Shown: positions 1-11,485 of the stretch, in pieces | How positions within the stretch are numbered: the stretch's first letter is position 1 | How the letters are laid out: every line of letters starts with the position of its first letter | NCBI RefSeq assembly: GCF_932294415.1 | Contig: NC_065544.1 | Span: forward strand, 11,631,351-11,695,350 | Source of the DNA: Quercus robur | Taxonomy: Eukaryota; Streptophyta; Magnoliopsida; Fagales; Fagaceae | DNA: 64,000 nucleotides | Reading direction: 5' to 3' | Translations under genes and position numbers: made by a program | The notes under the pieces: model-generated | What the model was told of the DNA's origin: nothing | The model's input: only the letters and a program-made list of their open reading frames with translations | Database searches by the model: none

Positions 1-716
1 GCTAATTCGATTATCCCTCAGCATCCTTCATCTTCCAACCACATTTTTTCAAACCGCCATGGTTTTCGTCTTTTTTTTAGGATCCCCATGGGCAATATAA
101 TCAGTGGCTTATGATCCGACGACCCACATTCCAAGTGCAGGACTTTTGTTGCTGGGAATTTTTCAATCCAATCGGTAGTGGCGACGGCTCTATCCAATCT
201 TTCCCAAATTGTGTATCCCTCCTCATGTCCGTTGCACCAAGTGAATTTGTTTCCTACATAACCCAAGTCTTGGAACCCATATTCATCAAGTACTGCTCTG
301 AAATCCTCTATTTGTCTAGTTGTTCTAAGACGACCCCCCAATTTTTCATGTGCTCGAACGATTTCATTGAAGTCCTCTGCACACAGCCACGACATTGAGT
401 ATTTATTTTTTAATCTACGTAACTTCGCCCATGACTCATGGTGGTTGTTGGTATCTAGCTCACCATAGAAGCTAGTAAACCTCCATTCATCATCTTTCCC
501 TTTATTAACTATTGCATCAATTTGGTTGAGGGAATAAGTGTCCTCTGAAAAATCACAATCATCTCTCCAAAATATAGCCACTCCTCCTCCTCGACTCTCT
601 CTAGAAACCTCTATCAAGCCTCCAAATTTATATCGCTCTCGAATTTCTTCTAACCTCGTTTTATTCAGCCATATTTCAGATAGGAACACGATTGAGGGAA
701 CTTGTGCCCAGATCAT
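1..716 (-). mobile_element. L1-type LINE ORF2 endonuclease fragment (degenerate)
   Basis: Minus-strand translation gives about 230 residues of the apurinic-like endonuclease domain that opens ORF2 of plant L1-type LINEs. Recognisable pieces in order are LSEIWL (catalytic Glu), RGGGVAIFW, EDFNEI, the GNKFTWCNG block, WERLDRAVA and SSDHKPL (terminal Asp-His pair). The family normally has GDFNEI; here the Gly is Glu. A TGA stop follows LEDEGC at positions 18-20, before the reverse transcriptase would begin, so the copy is dead. The homology starts near 750, consistent with a truncated or eroded 5' end, and the element runs off the left edge. The family call is from memory of conserved motifs. 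Confidence 0.88.
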
Positions 717-759
717 ATCTCCAAGCTCTTATTCTATTTTTGGTCCAAATTAAATTTAA

Positions 760-2225
760 TGAGGTGTCATAATGCTATTGGTTGAGGATAGAGCTTATGG
801 TTTGGTTGCATGAACCCAATTTAATCCAAAATCAAAGCATTTATTAATTCCAAGCATAATGGCAGAATTGATCGATTGATAAATTAATTTTTTGACCTTG
901 AGGACCATGAAAATTAGAAAATGAAGTCAAAATACAAAGAAAATCATATCAAAACTGAAACGGAAACATGTGAAACGAAAAAAGAAAATATACGGGAGGG
1001 TTAATGCTAATAAGCACTTGGGTTAGAACCTTCCAGATTTCCTTCATTTTTTATTCGACTTGCTCCCCACTCAGTTTGACTTTGATTCCTATGTTTTTTC
1101 TTCAGAAAATCTAGGTTGTTCTTAATCTTTGCATTATTAGGGTTTTTATTTTTTTATTTTTTTATAATTCATATAACATGTTCACATGCTCTTAGATTGG
1201 GGTTTTTCAATTCAAATAACATGTTCTCTTAGATTAGGGTTTATCCAATCACACACATATTCACCATGTTGTCTTTCAATTCTTGTGAAAATCTATCTAT
1301 GCATGCCTAGAATAGGGTTTCATCATACTCTTGAATGCTTGTTTCAATATTTGCAATCACATGTTCTTGGATGTTATAAACTCTCGAAAGATATGATATG
1401 ATCATTGGTCATCATAGTCTAGAAGACTGGTTTCACCTGGCAAGTTGGGTGTCTAACATCTTCCTAATTTTGTTACTTAGCCCTTGAACTTAGATCAAGG
1501 GTTAATAGATTATGCTTTTCCTTTAAATCTTCTTTTTCTAGATTGTAACTACAAATCAAAGCTTTGTGCTTTTGTTTTAAATTGTATCTAGGATCAATAA
1601 GAATGATGTACTTTTCAATTTGAATTTCTTATTTTTCCAATTAAATAAATGGTGACTCCATTATAAACCTTTGACCTAAGAGGGATAATAACATCAGTAG
1701 AACCTCCACTATCTCTTGAGAGGCAATAACATGTCTTCACACATTCGCGTAGGTTATGGCAAAATCTATTGAGAGGTTTGAGCCGAGAGCACAATCTCTC
1801 ACGGGGTGTTGCTACTAGTAAGGATGGGAATTAATTTCACATTAGTGGTTTTTTCTTTTTCTTTTTTATTTTTTCTTTTTAGTAGATTCATTAAGCATCA
1901 TGTTGAATGTTAAGTTCTTCAAAACATTATGCAACTTTATGAAGAAGCTTTTGGAAAAAAATTTGACTAAACAATACTTTTCTTTAGTAGTAATTTGGAT
2001 AGGGATGTGGAAGTTCAAATCACCTCTATCATGGGGTTTAGCATTGTGAATGTTGCCTATCACCCAGGCTAGGTGTGCAAATCGATCAATCTCCCTCTTT
2101 GTGATTTGAACTCATTATCAACAGTAAGTCTAAGGGTACATTGATGCCTTTAAATAGAGGTAGGAAATGAGTTGTGTGCACGAACCGTCTCGCGCACTAG
2201 ATCACATTATATGGTTTGTCCCCTT
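760..2225. other. AT-rich intergenic DNA, possibly an eroded LTR end
   Basis: No convincing ORF. The stretch around 1535-1700 ends in a pyrimidine/A-rich run followed by TGGTGACTCC near 1650. That resembles the junction between an LTR and the primer-binding site in Tat/Ogre-like gypsy elements. A similar but weaker arrangement is at 58190-58400 and a better one at 14118. This is only a resemblance; no matching second LTR was found. Confidence 0.3.
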
Positions 2226-2238
2226 AGCTAAATGGACT

Positions 2239-2357
2239 AGGGACGGACCTAAGGGGGGGGGGGGGTGGGCAAAGGGGCTCTCCCCTCCACTCTCGGCCCA
2301 AAGAAAAAAAGGAAAAAAAATTTAGGCCCCCCTAGCCCAAAGAATTTTTTTTTAATG

Positions 2358-2392
<35 letters not shown>

Positions 2393-2671
2393 CCCCTAGA
2401 GTTGTGCCCCACTCTTCTAAAAACTTAGACTCCCTCCCTTTTTATTAGCCTAGCCCAACTAGCAACTACCCAATTAAAAAACTTAACAAAAATAAAATTT
2501 TAGAATTTTAAAATAAAAAATCTCAGTCAGCCCAGTATTAGAGTACTAGTATTAGGTGTTCTAAATGCTAAATATTTAGTATTTAGAACACCAAATACCA
2601 AAAACATTTCAAATGCTATATTAAAGTAGCAATAGTAAGCTTTGGTTTGTGAAAATAAATAAATATCTATA

Positions 2672-2704
<33 letters not shown>

Positions 2705-3947
2705 GCAACAGTTGATGCTCTTAAGAAACAATATTATTTTATTTTATTTTTTTCTTTGTTGGTAAATGATTGCATCTTATGGTCCGTTTGTTTCAATTTA
2801 AAATATTAGCAAAGGTAAAATATTTTACTGAAAATATTTTCATTTTACAGTGTTTGGTTTGTATTCCTGAAAATGCAAAAAAAAATGTAGGTTTCAACAA
2901 AATGAAAGAATTTTAACAATCTCACAAAACCAAACCACCACCCAAACCACTACCAGATCAACAAAAACCCACCTACCACCACCCCGACACTCCATTGACC
3001 ACTCAAATCCACAAATTGGAGAAAAAAAAAAAACAGAAAAAGAGGAAGGCCAAAGCCGGCCAACCACCCACCATAACCCACAAACTCAGTCCTCACCATG
3101 GCCCACAAACCATTCTAGCCACCCAAAAACTCAGCCATCAACCCATAAACATCCCAGCCACCCAAAAACGCAGCCACCCACTGCAACTCAAAAACCCAGC
3201 CACCCATCACAACCCATAAAACCAGCCAAAAGGCCCAAATCAATAAACCCATGTAGCGGTAAAAAAAACTAGATCTAAGAATCGGTGGGTGAGTTGATGA
3301 AGGTGGAGGTAGAGTTGGTGTGATGGAGGATATAAGAATCAGTGGAGTTCAGAGCTAGTGTATTGTCAGATCGAAAAAAGAATCGGTGGGTTTGAGTGAT
3401 CGAACCAAACTCAGTTGGTGGAGGTGTGGAGGCGAGTTAGGCGACAATGGCGAAGGTGGAGCCGGCGATGAGAGCTGTTGGAGATGAGTGGCGTCAACGA
3501 AACTGAGAGTGGCTTGGTGGCTCTGGTTTGTGAGGAGGGAGAACTTGAGAGTGGAAAGGGAGAACTTGAAAGTGAGAAGGGAGAGAGCGTGAGAGGGACT
3601 GAAGTCTGAGGGAGTATAGGGGTAAAGGCTCCAAAACAAACGTAGAATATTTTACCAAAATTTTAAGTATAAAATATTTTACAAAAATTTGCTTGGTTAA
3701 TTTGGTTGACTGGAAATATTTTACTTTTAACTAAATATTTTACTGCAAAACAAATGCAATAAAATGGAAAAATATTTTCTTGAAAATATTTTACGTCAAA
3801 ATAAATGGAGCTTTAATATATTAAGAAATAATGATTTTGTGTATTGATCTTGGTTGATAGTTTGTTAGTACTATATAAATACCTATTTGGATTTTTTCTT
3901 CTTCTTATACTTCGCCCCCCCTACCTTGAAATCCTAGGTCCGTCTCT
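2239..3947. mobile_element. Non-autonomous TIR DNA transposon, about 1.7 kb, with a nested element
   Basis: The left end AGGGACGGACCT (2239) pairs with AGGTCCGTCTCT (3936-3947) as a terminal inverted repeat with one mismatch. Inside the left end are a run of about 14 G, a C-rich stretch and an (AT)n tract near 2356-2390. No transposase ORF is present. A convincing target-site duplication was not found, so the superfamily is unassigned. A second element with the same kind of end (AGGGACGGACTC) lies at 14157-14967. Confidence 0.55.
2781..3812. mobile_element. Nested TIR element with low-complexity core
   Basis: The left end GGTCCGTTTGTTTC faces AATAAATGGAGCT at the right. Subterminal tracts of repeated TAAAATATTTTA-type sequence (2815-2850 and 3650-3800) are inverted relative to each other. 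The core 2930-3230 is CCA/ACC-rich on the plus strand and the following 3280-3620 is G-rich, so translated ORFs here are low-complexity Pro/His/Thr or Ser/Leu. Likely hAT- or MULE-like; no transposase. Confidence 0.5.
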
Positions 3948-4948
3948 GATATCAGGGTGACTGGTGAGAATACTTGCGTTACTACAAATTATATACATCC
4001 CAACTAGGTTATGACAGTTCATGCAACTAGGTTATGTAATACATCCCAACTAGTTGCATGATTTGATACATCCCAACTAGGTCACGTATTCATGATTTGA
4101 TACGTTTGCATGAAAAATGTCTAATGAATAGGCATAACCCGTTAACCAACCTAGATAACATAAACTTCTCAGAAAAAACCCTACATAACATAAATATATT
4201 AAAGAATGTTTAAGGGGTAGGGGTTATTAATGCATCCTCATATAATTCTGATTAGAACCAATGCATCCTCATATAATTCCGATTAGTACCTTCAGTCAAG
4301 CTCTTATTTAGCCTCTTTCTCATCAAGTATGTCCACTCTGATTTATTTATTATTATTTAAATGCCATGTTCATAACCTCATCAAATATAATTTATTAAAT
4401 TGTTATTTCAAATGTTATATATCATCAATGTCATAATATAATGCCTACCATATTAGATTTGATGAGGTTATCACTCAACTTGTATATTTTTTTTTTTGGT
4501 ACAAAAAAGAAATGATTATTAGGAGGGGCGACCAGTATACATAACATGGTTGAAGTTTATAATCTCATCAAATATAACATTTGGGTTATAATCTTTATAT
4601 CGTGATTGATCTTATAAAAGTTCCAAGAAGTTTTATCGTTCAAAGTCTTAATTCTATTACAATGATTTTTCTAACAGCCATTACTATATGCACTTTACAA
4701 AAAAATATATGGTTGCTACGAACATTCGCATTGAAATATGGTGTAGGGTTATATATATAACATTGTTGATAATTACATATAAATATATACTATTTGCTGA
4801 TTTGATAACATTCGAGTCTAGATGGATAGAGGTATACACCTTCTTCGTGATCCTTACTCTCCTCCATGATTTCATGTTTTCTTGTTATTCTTTTAGTCTT
4901 TACCATAATTTTTATTTGTTCTATTAATCAATTAATGTTTTACAGTTA
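3948..4948. other. Intergenic, short local repeats
   Basis: No gene seen. 3990-4095 repeats the phrase catcccaactaggt several times around inverted short motifs. 4229-4291 is a direct duplication of about 32 bp (aatgcatcctcatataatt...). The rest is AT-rich and unremarkable. Confidence 0.5.
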
Positions 4949-5132
4949 GTGCACGTTTGGATACAGAGTTTGCGTTTGTGCACTCAGTGCGTTTTGTGTG
5001 GATCTCGTGCGCTATTCTTTTTTTTAGCAAAAACAACTTTAAAATTGGGTCCCATGACACTATTCACACATTTAAAAATTATTTTACTATAGTGTTTTCA
5101 GTTTTTAACAATAAGCGGTATCCAAATAGACC
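4949..5132. mobile_element. hAT-like MITE
   Basis: The left end reads GTGCACGTTTGGATAC and the right end GGTATCCAAATAGACC, an imperfect terminal inverted repeat. The core contains 'gggtcccatgacactattcacacatttaaaaattattttacta', which recurs in the MITEs at 23708, 23470 (in variant form) and 32835. No clean 8-bp target duplication was recognised for this copy. Confidence 0.6.
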
Positions 5133-6734
5133 ATTAATGTCTTGCATTATTTGATACATTTGTACTTCAAAATAAGGTTATGACATAAGTGGCGTTTGCC
5201 TAAATGATAGGCGTACATTTCTTTGAGAGTCGTGTATGCCAGATTACAATGGTGTATGCTGGTTCAAGGCGGATCAGATTGTTGGAATTTTTTTGTTTTG
5301 AGTTCGAGTTTGGTAAGGATTGGGTGTAGAACTCATGTTTTACACAATTCAATAAAAGATTATCACATTAGTTTTTTACTTAAAACTCAATACATCTCAT
5401 CACACTTAATAACATCTTAATAAACTCTATGTTGGGTTGGATTTTAAAATAGGTATTAGAATTGATTGGGTGTGGCTGTGTTTATTCTTTAATATATTAT
5501 AGGATAATGTGATATGCTGGGATTGAAGAATATACAACTTTTACACCACATCTTTAATCTCTTTTGTTTTTGTATGTTGTTCATTTTTTGGGAAATGCAT
5601 CAATGGCATATGCCATTTTTGAGTGGCATACACCACCTTGAGCACAAGACTAAGGGTATGTTTAGTAAACTGTAATAGACACTGTAACATAATAATTATT
5701 TCTATGGTTTATCTATTCTTTAGTTTGGTTATATTTTTATTATAGGAAAAGGTCATTCCTTATGAATACCTATTCTTCAAAATGAGGATTAATTATTCAT
5801 CTCTAAAAGAATTATAATAGTTATTCCTTGGTATGTGCAATAATTTCTAAATTTAATATATTTCCAAATAAACAAACTCTTCATATACACATAACAATTA
5901 TAAAAATTCATAAAAAATAATTCATCTCTCTCTCAAATTAAATTTTTTTTTTTAAGGAAATATAATTGTATGAGTAAGATATTTCCTAAAATAAATCTTA
6001 AGTTTTATTCTGATGTTACAACTCACAAGAAATTTTTAGGTTTACCGGAAGGACTGTTGAAATGGTCCTCCCAATCAATGAAATAATATCACTTATGCAA
6101 ATGTGTGAGTCAAATTTTTAATCAACACAGGAATTAAAAATAAAAATACAGTAGATGATATTACATTTACGTTTTATTGGTTAGAAGGACCACTTCATCA
6201 ATCCTGCCAATAGACCTAATAATTTCTCCAACTCACATCCAACTTATAAATATGTTTAGTTATTTCATTACAACACATTTTATTCCTAGTAATAAATATT
6301 ATAACTCCTTTTGTAATTTTCATTCAGTGTACCAAATGTGCCATAAATGTTGCTACTCCATTTTAAATTTGCAATAAATATTGTATAGTTTTCTTGAATT
6401 AAATTGTAATTATGTTATTTCTTGTATTCTTGTTTGTCTTACTTTATATAAATTAACAAAATAAAAACTTATAAAAGAAAATATCACCTCATTAATGAAA
6501 CTTTATTTTCTTTCTTTTTTTAATTAGTATATTCATTAATTTGAGGGTTAATTAATAGGGGCAATAAATTAGAAAAGTCAGTTAAGGTCTTAAGGAAGGA
6601 GAAAGGCATTAAATGATAAAAGATTTTTCTAAAAAAATTAAATGTCATAAATATTTGAATTTAAAATTTAAATTTGAAAACTTAACAAGGGAAGTTTTTA
6701 ATGAGATAAAATCCTTCCAAAATTGTGGTTAATT
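5133..6734. other. AT-rich intergenic DNA
   Basis: No supported gene, RNA or complete element was seen. Short ORFs here lack conserved features and are chance openings in AT-rich sequence. Confidence 0.5.
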
Positions 6735-6750
6735 AAGTCTTGAGAGATTA

Positions 6751-6941
6751 CCACCGTGCACCGTTGGTACAGTGGTCACTCCACAAGTATAAGTGCTTAT
6801 GGGGTGTGGGGGGGCAAGGGCCGGTGTTCGGGGGTAAGGGCCGGGGTTCAAGTCTTCAGGAGGGAGTTTCACACACATATACACTTAGATTAAGTTAGAG
6901 TAGAAATTCTATCTTGTATAAAAAAAAATAATAATAAAACA
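6751..6941 (+). mobile_element. tRNA-derived SINE with 16-bp target-site duplication
   Basis: The body begins CCACCGTGCACCGTTGGTACAGTGG, which holds an RNA polymerase III A-box-like segment. It contains GGTTCAAGTCT about 80 bp later as a B-box-like segment and ends in an A-rich tail. It is flanked by AAGTCTTGAGAGATTA at 6735-6750 and again at 6942-6957, a perfect 16-bp target-site duplication typical of LINE-assisted insertion. A second diverged copy lies inverted at 15343-15494. It has no coding capacity. Confidence 0.85.
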
Positions 6942-6979
6942 AAGTCTTGAGAGATTAATTTAGAAAAAAATAATATTTT

Positions 6980-7308
6980 GGGTAAAATACTATTTTAAAA
7001 GATTCCTAAATTTTGTATAAAATACTATTTTTTTTTTTGCCCCTAAGCTTTAAAAGATTCTTTTTATATCCCTAAACTTTGTAACAAGTTTTTCCAATAG
7101 TTTAGAGACAAAAATAGAGATGAAAAAAAAAAAAAAAAAAAAACCATTGTTCAATAGTTTAGGTATGTAAAACAAACTTTTGGTAAAGTTTGTTTAGGGA
7201 TGAAAGATGAACTTTTCAATAGTTTAGGGATGAAAAATGAACTTCTTAAAGTTTAGGGATGAAAAACAAACATTTGGTAAAGTTTAGGGACTACAAAATA
7301 TTTTACCC
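6980..7308. mobile_element. MULE-like foldback MITE with 9-bp target-site duplication
   Basis: The ends GGGTAAAATACTATTTT and AAAATATTTTACCC are inverted repeats. The 329-bp interior is built of repeated 'tagggatgaaaaacaaacttttggtaaagttt' phrases in both orientations, so it can fold back. TAATATTTT precedes the left end (6971-6979) and follows the right end (7309-7317). A 9-bp duplication is typical of Mutator-like elements. No ORF. Confidence 0.7.
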
Positions 7309-7382
7309 TAATATTTTTCTCAATGATGATCGTGTAAGACTTAATGGTGGGAATGAATAAGAAATATTTTCAAGATATAATC

Positions 7383-8051
7383 TGTGGGGCCCAATAATTT
7401 GTGGCCCTGACCCATTTATTCATTGGGACCCAAGGCCCGAGCCGAGGAAGGTTATAGTCCAGGCTCGGTAATACAAGTACAAAATAGTCTTGGGACACAG
7501 CCGAGGACGATTCAGTCCTCGGCATGTCCGAGGTCTCACTGAAAGGAAGGGCAAAAAGGGTATAGGAGCAGCTTGGAAAAAAATCTAAAATATCTAGGTC
7601 AATAGAGAAGGATATGCTGGAAAGTATAACGACCAGGGAAAGCTGCCCTTACTGCCATTCAATACTCTGCACATGACAGAGCCATACTCTCCAGCTTTTA
7701 CAATCACCCCCAACCACTCTAGATATGGGCTGATGGGACAAGTATCAGTCTTGGAAAAGTCGATCCTACACGTGGATGAAGGATAAGGAACACATGCTAG
7801 TATAAAAGGAAAAGTAAGCAATCCAGAGTGGGGGTTGGGAAAATGGCCAAAAACCAGAGCCTCCTAGCCCGCCTCCAGGAGAAAGACTCCTAGGGCAAAC
7901 ACGATTTAACTATGTATGAACACCACAAAAAACCACCGTCTGGTGACCAAGGCCTAGCCTTTCAAACCCACGCTCTATAAATGATATTGTTTGGGCCTTT
8001 TTACGTACGAACCCAACACTGTTACGGGTCGTTACAAATCGTGTCCTCACA
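7383..8051 (+). repeat. Left LTR of the LARD-like element
   Basis: Starts TGTGGGGCCC and ends ATCCTCACA-like (TCCTCACA). A promoter-like CTATAAATGATATTG lies about 75 bp before the end. By hand alignment it differs from the right LTR at about 22 positions plus one single-base indel over 670 bp, mostly C/T and G/A changes as expected from decay of methylated cytosine. That gives roughly 96-97% identity. Confidence 0.92.
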
Positions 8052-8070
8052 ATTGGCGCTGTCTGTGGGG
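8052..8070 (+). promoter_or_regulatory. Primer-binding site of the LTR element
   Basis: ATTGGCGCTGTCTGTGGGG directly follows the left LTR. The pattern TGGCGC-GTCTGTGGGG is common behind LTRs of plant gypsy elements. The tRNA it would pair with was not determined. Confidence 0.6.
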
Positions 8071-8292
8071 AGGACTTGTGTGTTGGCATAGGCGGTAGGT
8101 CGAGACAGTTCCCTTGTCATTTCTAACAGCCGGTTGTAGTGTTCTAGCGTAAAGTTCCACTAGGGGCTATGTTTCTTTACTAGGGGCTACGCTTCGTAGC
8201 GTCAGCCGCACGGATGGTTCTAGGGGCTTGGCCGAGGAGCTAATTTCCCTAAAACCAGGGTCTCATGCCATAGCCGAGGGGTTAATTCCCCC

Positions 8293-9083
8293 AACTACTT
8301 AGAAGAAAAACTGAGTTTTGGACAGAACCAAGGTATTGCATGGTCCTCGGACTCAAACCTATGGGGAAACCAACTACTTAGAGGAAAAACTGAGTTTTGG
8401 ACAGAACCAAGGTATTGCATGGTTTTCGGACTCAAACCTTATGAGAAAACCAACTACTTAGAAGAAAAACTGAGTTTTGGACAGAACCAAGGTATTGCAT
8501 GGTCCTCGGACTCAAACCTATGGGGAAACCAACTACTTATAAGAAAAACTGAGTTTTGGACAGAACCAAGGTATTGCATGGTCCTCGGACTCAAACCTAT
8601 GGGGAAACCAACTACTTAGAAGAAAAACTGAGTTTTGGACAGAACCAAGGTATTGCATGGTCCTCGGACTCAAACCTATGGGGAAACCAACTACTTAGAA
8701 GAAAACTGGGTTTTGGACAGAACCAAGGTATTGCATGGTCCTCGGACTCAAACCTATGGGGAAACCAACTACTTAGAAGAAAAACTGGGTTTTGGACAGA
8801 ATCAAGGTATTGCATGGTCCTCGGACTCAAACCTATGGGGAAACCAACTACTTAGAAGAAAAACTGAGTTTTGGACAGAACCAAGGTATTGCATGGTCCT
8901 CGGACCCAAACCTATGGGGAAACCAACTACTTAGAAGAAAAACTGAGTTTTGGACAGAACCAAGGTATTGCATGGTCCTCGGACCCAAACCTATGGGGAA
9001 ACCAACTACTTAGAAGAAAAACTGAGTTTTGGACAGAACCAAGGTATTGCATGGTCCTCGGACCCAAACCTATGGAAATGTTA
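8293..9083 (+). repeat. Tandem array, ten copies of a 79-bp unit
   Basis: Units start at 8293, 8372, 8452, 8531, 8610, 8689, 8767, 8846, 8925 and 9004. All are 79 bp except one of 80 and one of 78, and each opens AACTACTTAGAAGAAAAACT and closes near ACCTATGGGGAAACC. An eroded eleventh unit follows to about 9125. The copies are nearly identical, with shared variants (for example GGACTC versus GGACCC) grouping the last copies. Because 79 is not a multiple of three, open frames rotate through the array, and the overlapping ORFs are repeats of one another, not genes. Confidence 0.95.
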
Positions 9084-9295
9084 GTTACTTAATAAAAATT
9101 CTAAGTTGCTCAATCCTCGGATCAAATACCAGAAGAGGTTAAAGCTATGAAAGTTATTAAGAAGATGGTGAAACACCTTATTACTCAGCAACCTATAGGG
9201 GCTGTTCATTTTTGGGTTATATGTCTTCGGATGATTACCTCCTACACCGCACCAAACATTCAGCTGTCATCTCGGTTATTTTGGGGTAAGTGTTG

Positions 9296-9660
9296 CTTTC
9301 TCAGGTCGGCATTATTGTGCCAAACAACTCTATTAAGTTTATAATAATATTTTCCTTAGCAAGGGTTTCGACCCTAAATGTCATTTGTTCAAGTTGGCAT
9401 TATTGTGCCGAACAGCACTCGTAAGTTCATGATAACGCCTTTTTTCTTGGTAAGGGATTTCGTCCCTAAGTATTGTTTTCTCAGGTCGACGTTATTGTGC
9501 CAGACAGCCCTAATAAGCTCATCATAATATCTTTTCCTTTTCTTCTTAATAAGGATTTCAACCCTAAGTATCATTTGTTCGATTCGGTATATTAAGTCGG
9601 ATAGTTTCAATAAGCACAGAGCAAGATCTTTTTATTAACTGGGATTTTGGCCCTAAGCAT
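9296..9660 (+). repeat. Diverged tandem array, about four 90-bp units
   Basis: The phrase ATTATTGTGCC recurs at 9311, 9400 and, as GTTATTGTGCC, at 9491. Each is followed by '...aataagttcat-ataat...' and a 'aagggatttcgaccctaag' segment. A fourth weaker unit begins near 9577. Period is 89-98 bp. It lies in the same untranslated region of the LTR element as the 79-bp array but is older. Confidence 0.75.
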
Positions 9661-10810
9661 TGTTCAAAGTATAGAAATAAAAAAGAAGTCGCAAAGTAGC
9701 GCGTCTATTCACGACATATCCATTCCAAAAAGAAGAGATAGAACATACGAAATAAAGCAATGATGATTTTTATTAATATAAAGGGGTATTACAGTGTACA
9801 AAGAAGGGCTTAAACAAGCCTATATAGAAAACGAGTTACTAAAACAGTAGAAAAAAAAACAAACGAACAGCCAGAAATCTTTTTAAGCTCTGCTCCCAAG
9901 TCTTTCCAAACTCTGCTCCATTAGCATCCATATCGAGAGGAGGACCTTCCTCAGTGGGAGAGGAGAAGAAGAGGAAGAAGGAAAAGCACCAGGATGGATC
10001 TGGTGGTGGAAAGAAGAAGAAAGAGAGGCAAAAGGAGGCACCAGTGAAGGAAGAGAGGAAGAAGCAGGGATACTTTGTCCCTGCGTCAGTCCTAACTCTT
10101 AACACGCTGGTGCCATGTTAGCTATACTCATAAGAGAGCGGCTGGTACTGATAATGGGTGACCCCAGCTCAGTCGCGCCAAAAGTTTGACGCGACGAGCC
10201 CCTGCTTCGGATTTTGGCTGAAAGGAGGGTAAGAAGGATCTTGAGTCTCTGCCATCCCTGCCCTGACCGAGCCATTTTGAGCTTCATAAGAACATGGTAT
10301 TTCTGGGAAGGGTATGGTTCCTTCATTACTTACTCCTATCTCGAACGTATCACAAGTTAAGATGTAACTAGCGGATAAAGTAAACTCTGGAGGAGGCTAA
10401 GGGTTTCAGATTTCAGAAGGATTAAAAGGGTCTCTGTACAAGAGAAATAACCTCTTGCTTTTCTTCTTATATGAAGGGCAAAACGGAAGGTATTTAATCT
10501 GTCCAGATTTCCAAGAAAATCTGTAAACGAGAAAATACCCGTTCCACTTTCCCACACCGTCAATAACCGTCGAATTTAAATGGTCTCATAAAGGGAAATC
10601 ATTAAAGGCGCGTTTTGAATAATCAAACGGTAGAAACGCATTGTGAATGAATTTAGAGGAATGTCTCGTAGCCCGGTATGTTTCCTGGGTAGATGAAGAG
10701 ACACCAACATTAATGAAGGACAGAGTTAAACAAGTCGTAATAAAGGCTTGACATTACCAAAAACCTCCTCTCCAACCAAGAGGTCGGACAACAGGATTTT
10801 GAGAGGCTAT

Positions 10811-11480
10811 TGTGGGGCCTAATAATTTGTGGCCCTGACCCATTTATTCATTGGGGCCCAAGGCCCGAGCCGAGGAAGGATATAGCTCAGGCTCGGTAAT
10901 ACAAGTACAAAATAGTCTTGGGACACAGCCGAGGACGATTCAGTCCTCGGCATGTCTGAGGTCTCACTGAAAGGAAGGGCAAAAACGGTATAGGAGCAGC
11001 TTGGAAAAAAATCTAAAATATCTAGGTCAATAGAGAAGGATACGCTGGAAAGTATAACGACCAGGGAAAGCTGCCCTTACTGCCATTCAATACTCTGCAC
11101 ATGACAGAGCTATACTCTCCAGCTTTTACAACCACCCCCAACCACTCTGGATATGGGCTGATGGGACAAGTATCAGTCTTGGAAAAGTCGATCCTACACG
11201 TGGACGAAGGATAAGGAACACATGCTAGTATAAAAGGAAAAGTAAGCAATCCAGAGTGGGGGCTGGGAAAAATGGCCAAAAACCAGAGCCTCCCAGCCCG
11301 CCTCCAGGAGAAAGACTCCTAGAGCGAACACGATTTAACTATGTATGAACACCACGAAAAACCACCGTCTGGTGACCAAGGCCTAGCCTTTTAAACCCAC
11401 GCTCTATAAATGATATTGTTTGAGCCTTTTTACGTACGAACCCAACACTGTTACGAGTCATTACAAATCGTATCCTCACA
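10811..11480 (+). repeat. Right LTR of the LARD-like element
   Basis: TGTGGGGCCT...TCCTCACA, followed by the target-site copy TAATC at 11481-11485. It keeps the CTATAAATGATATTG promoter-like box at about 11403. Confidence 0.92.
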
Positions 11481-11485
11481 TAATC

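Larger units (their letters stand above)
7383..11480 (+). mobile_element. Complete non-autonomous LTR retrotransposon (LARD-like)
   Basis: Two LTRs (7383-8051 and 10811-11480), each TG...CA, enclose 2759 bp. The five bases TAATC lie immediately before and after the element, a perfect target-site duplication. No gag, protease, integrase, reverse transcriptase or RNase H reading frame exists inside, so it must have been mobilised in trans. ATTGGCGCTGTCTGTGGGG just after the left LTR looks like a gypsy-type primer-binding site. The polypurine tract before the right LTR is weak. The interior carries a 79-bp tandem array, a second diverged 90-bp array and a purine-rich tract (9950-10080). Several minus-strand ORFs of 68-88 codons (9839-10563) are unrecognised. 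They could be remains of the antisense ORF seen in some Tat-lineage elements, but that is speculation. Confidence 0.92.

Noticed and set aside
2252..2266. Long G run and (AT)n tract as a functional structure such as a G-quadruplex
   Set aside because: Single homopolymer inside a transposon end; length is error-prone and no other G runs are arranged to support a specific structure.
4684..4927. Opposed 63- and 79-codon ORFs
   Set aside because: AT-rich chance frames (Ile, Tyr, Phe rich) with no signal of conservation.
8293..9083. Regularly spaced repeats reminiscent of a CRISPR array
   Set aside because: Units are contiguous with no variable spacers, lie between two LTRs, and the DNA is from a plant nucleus.
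8419..9092. Several overlapping ORFs of 66-99 codons on both strands
   Set aside because: They are translations of the 79-bp tandem repeat in rotating frames; no start context, no family, and identical in content to one another.
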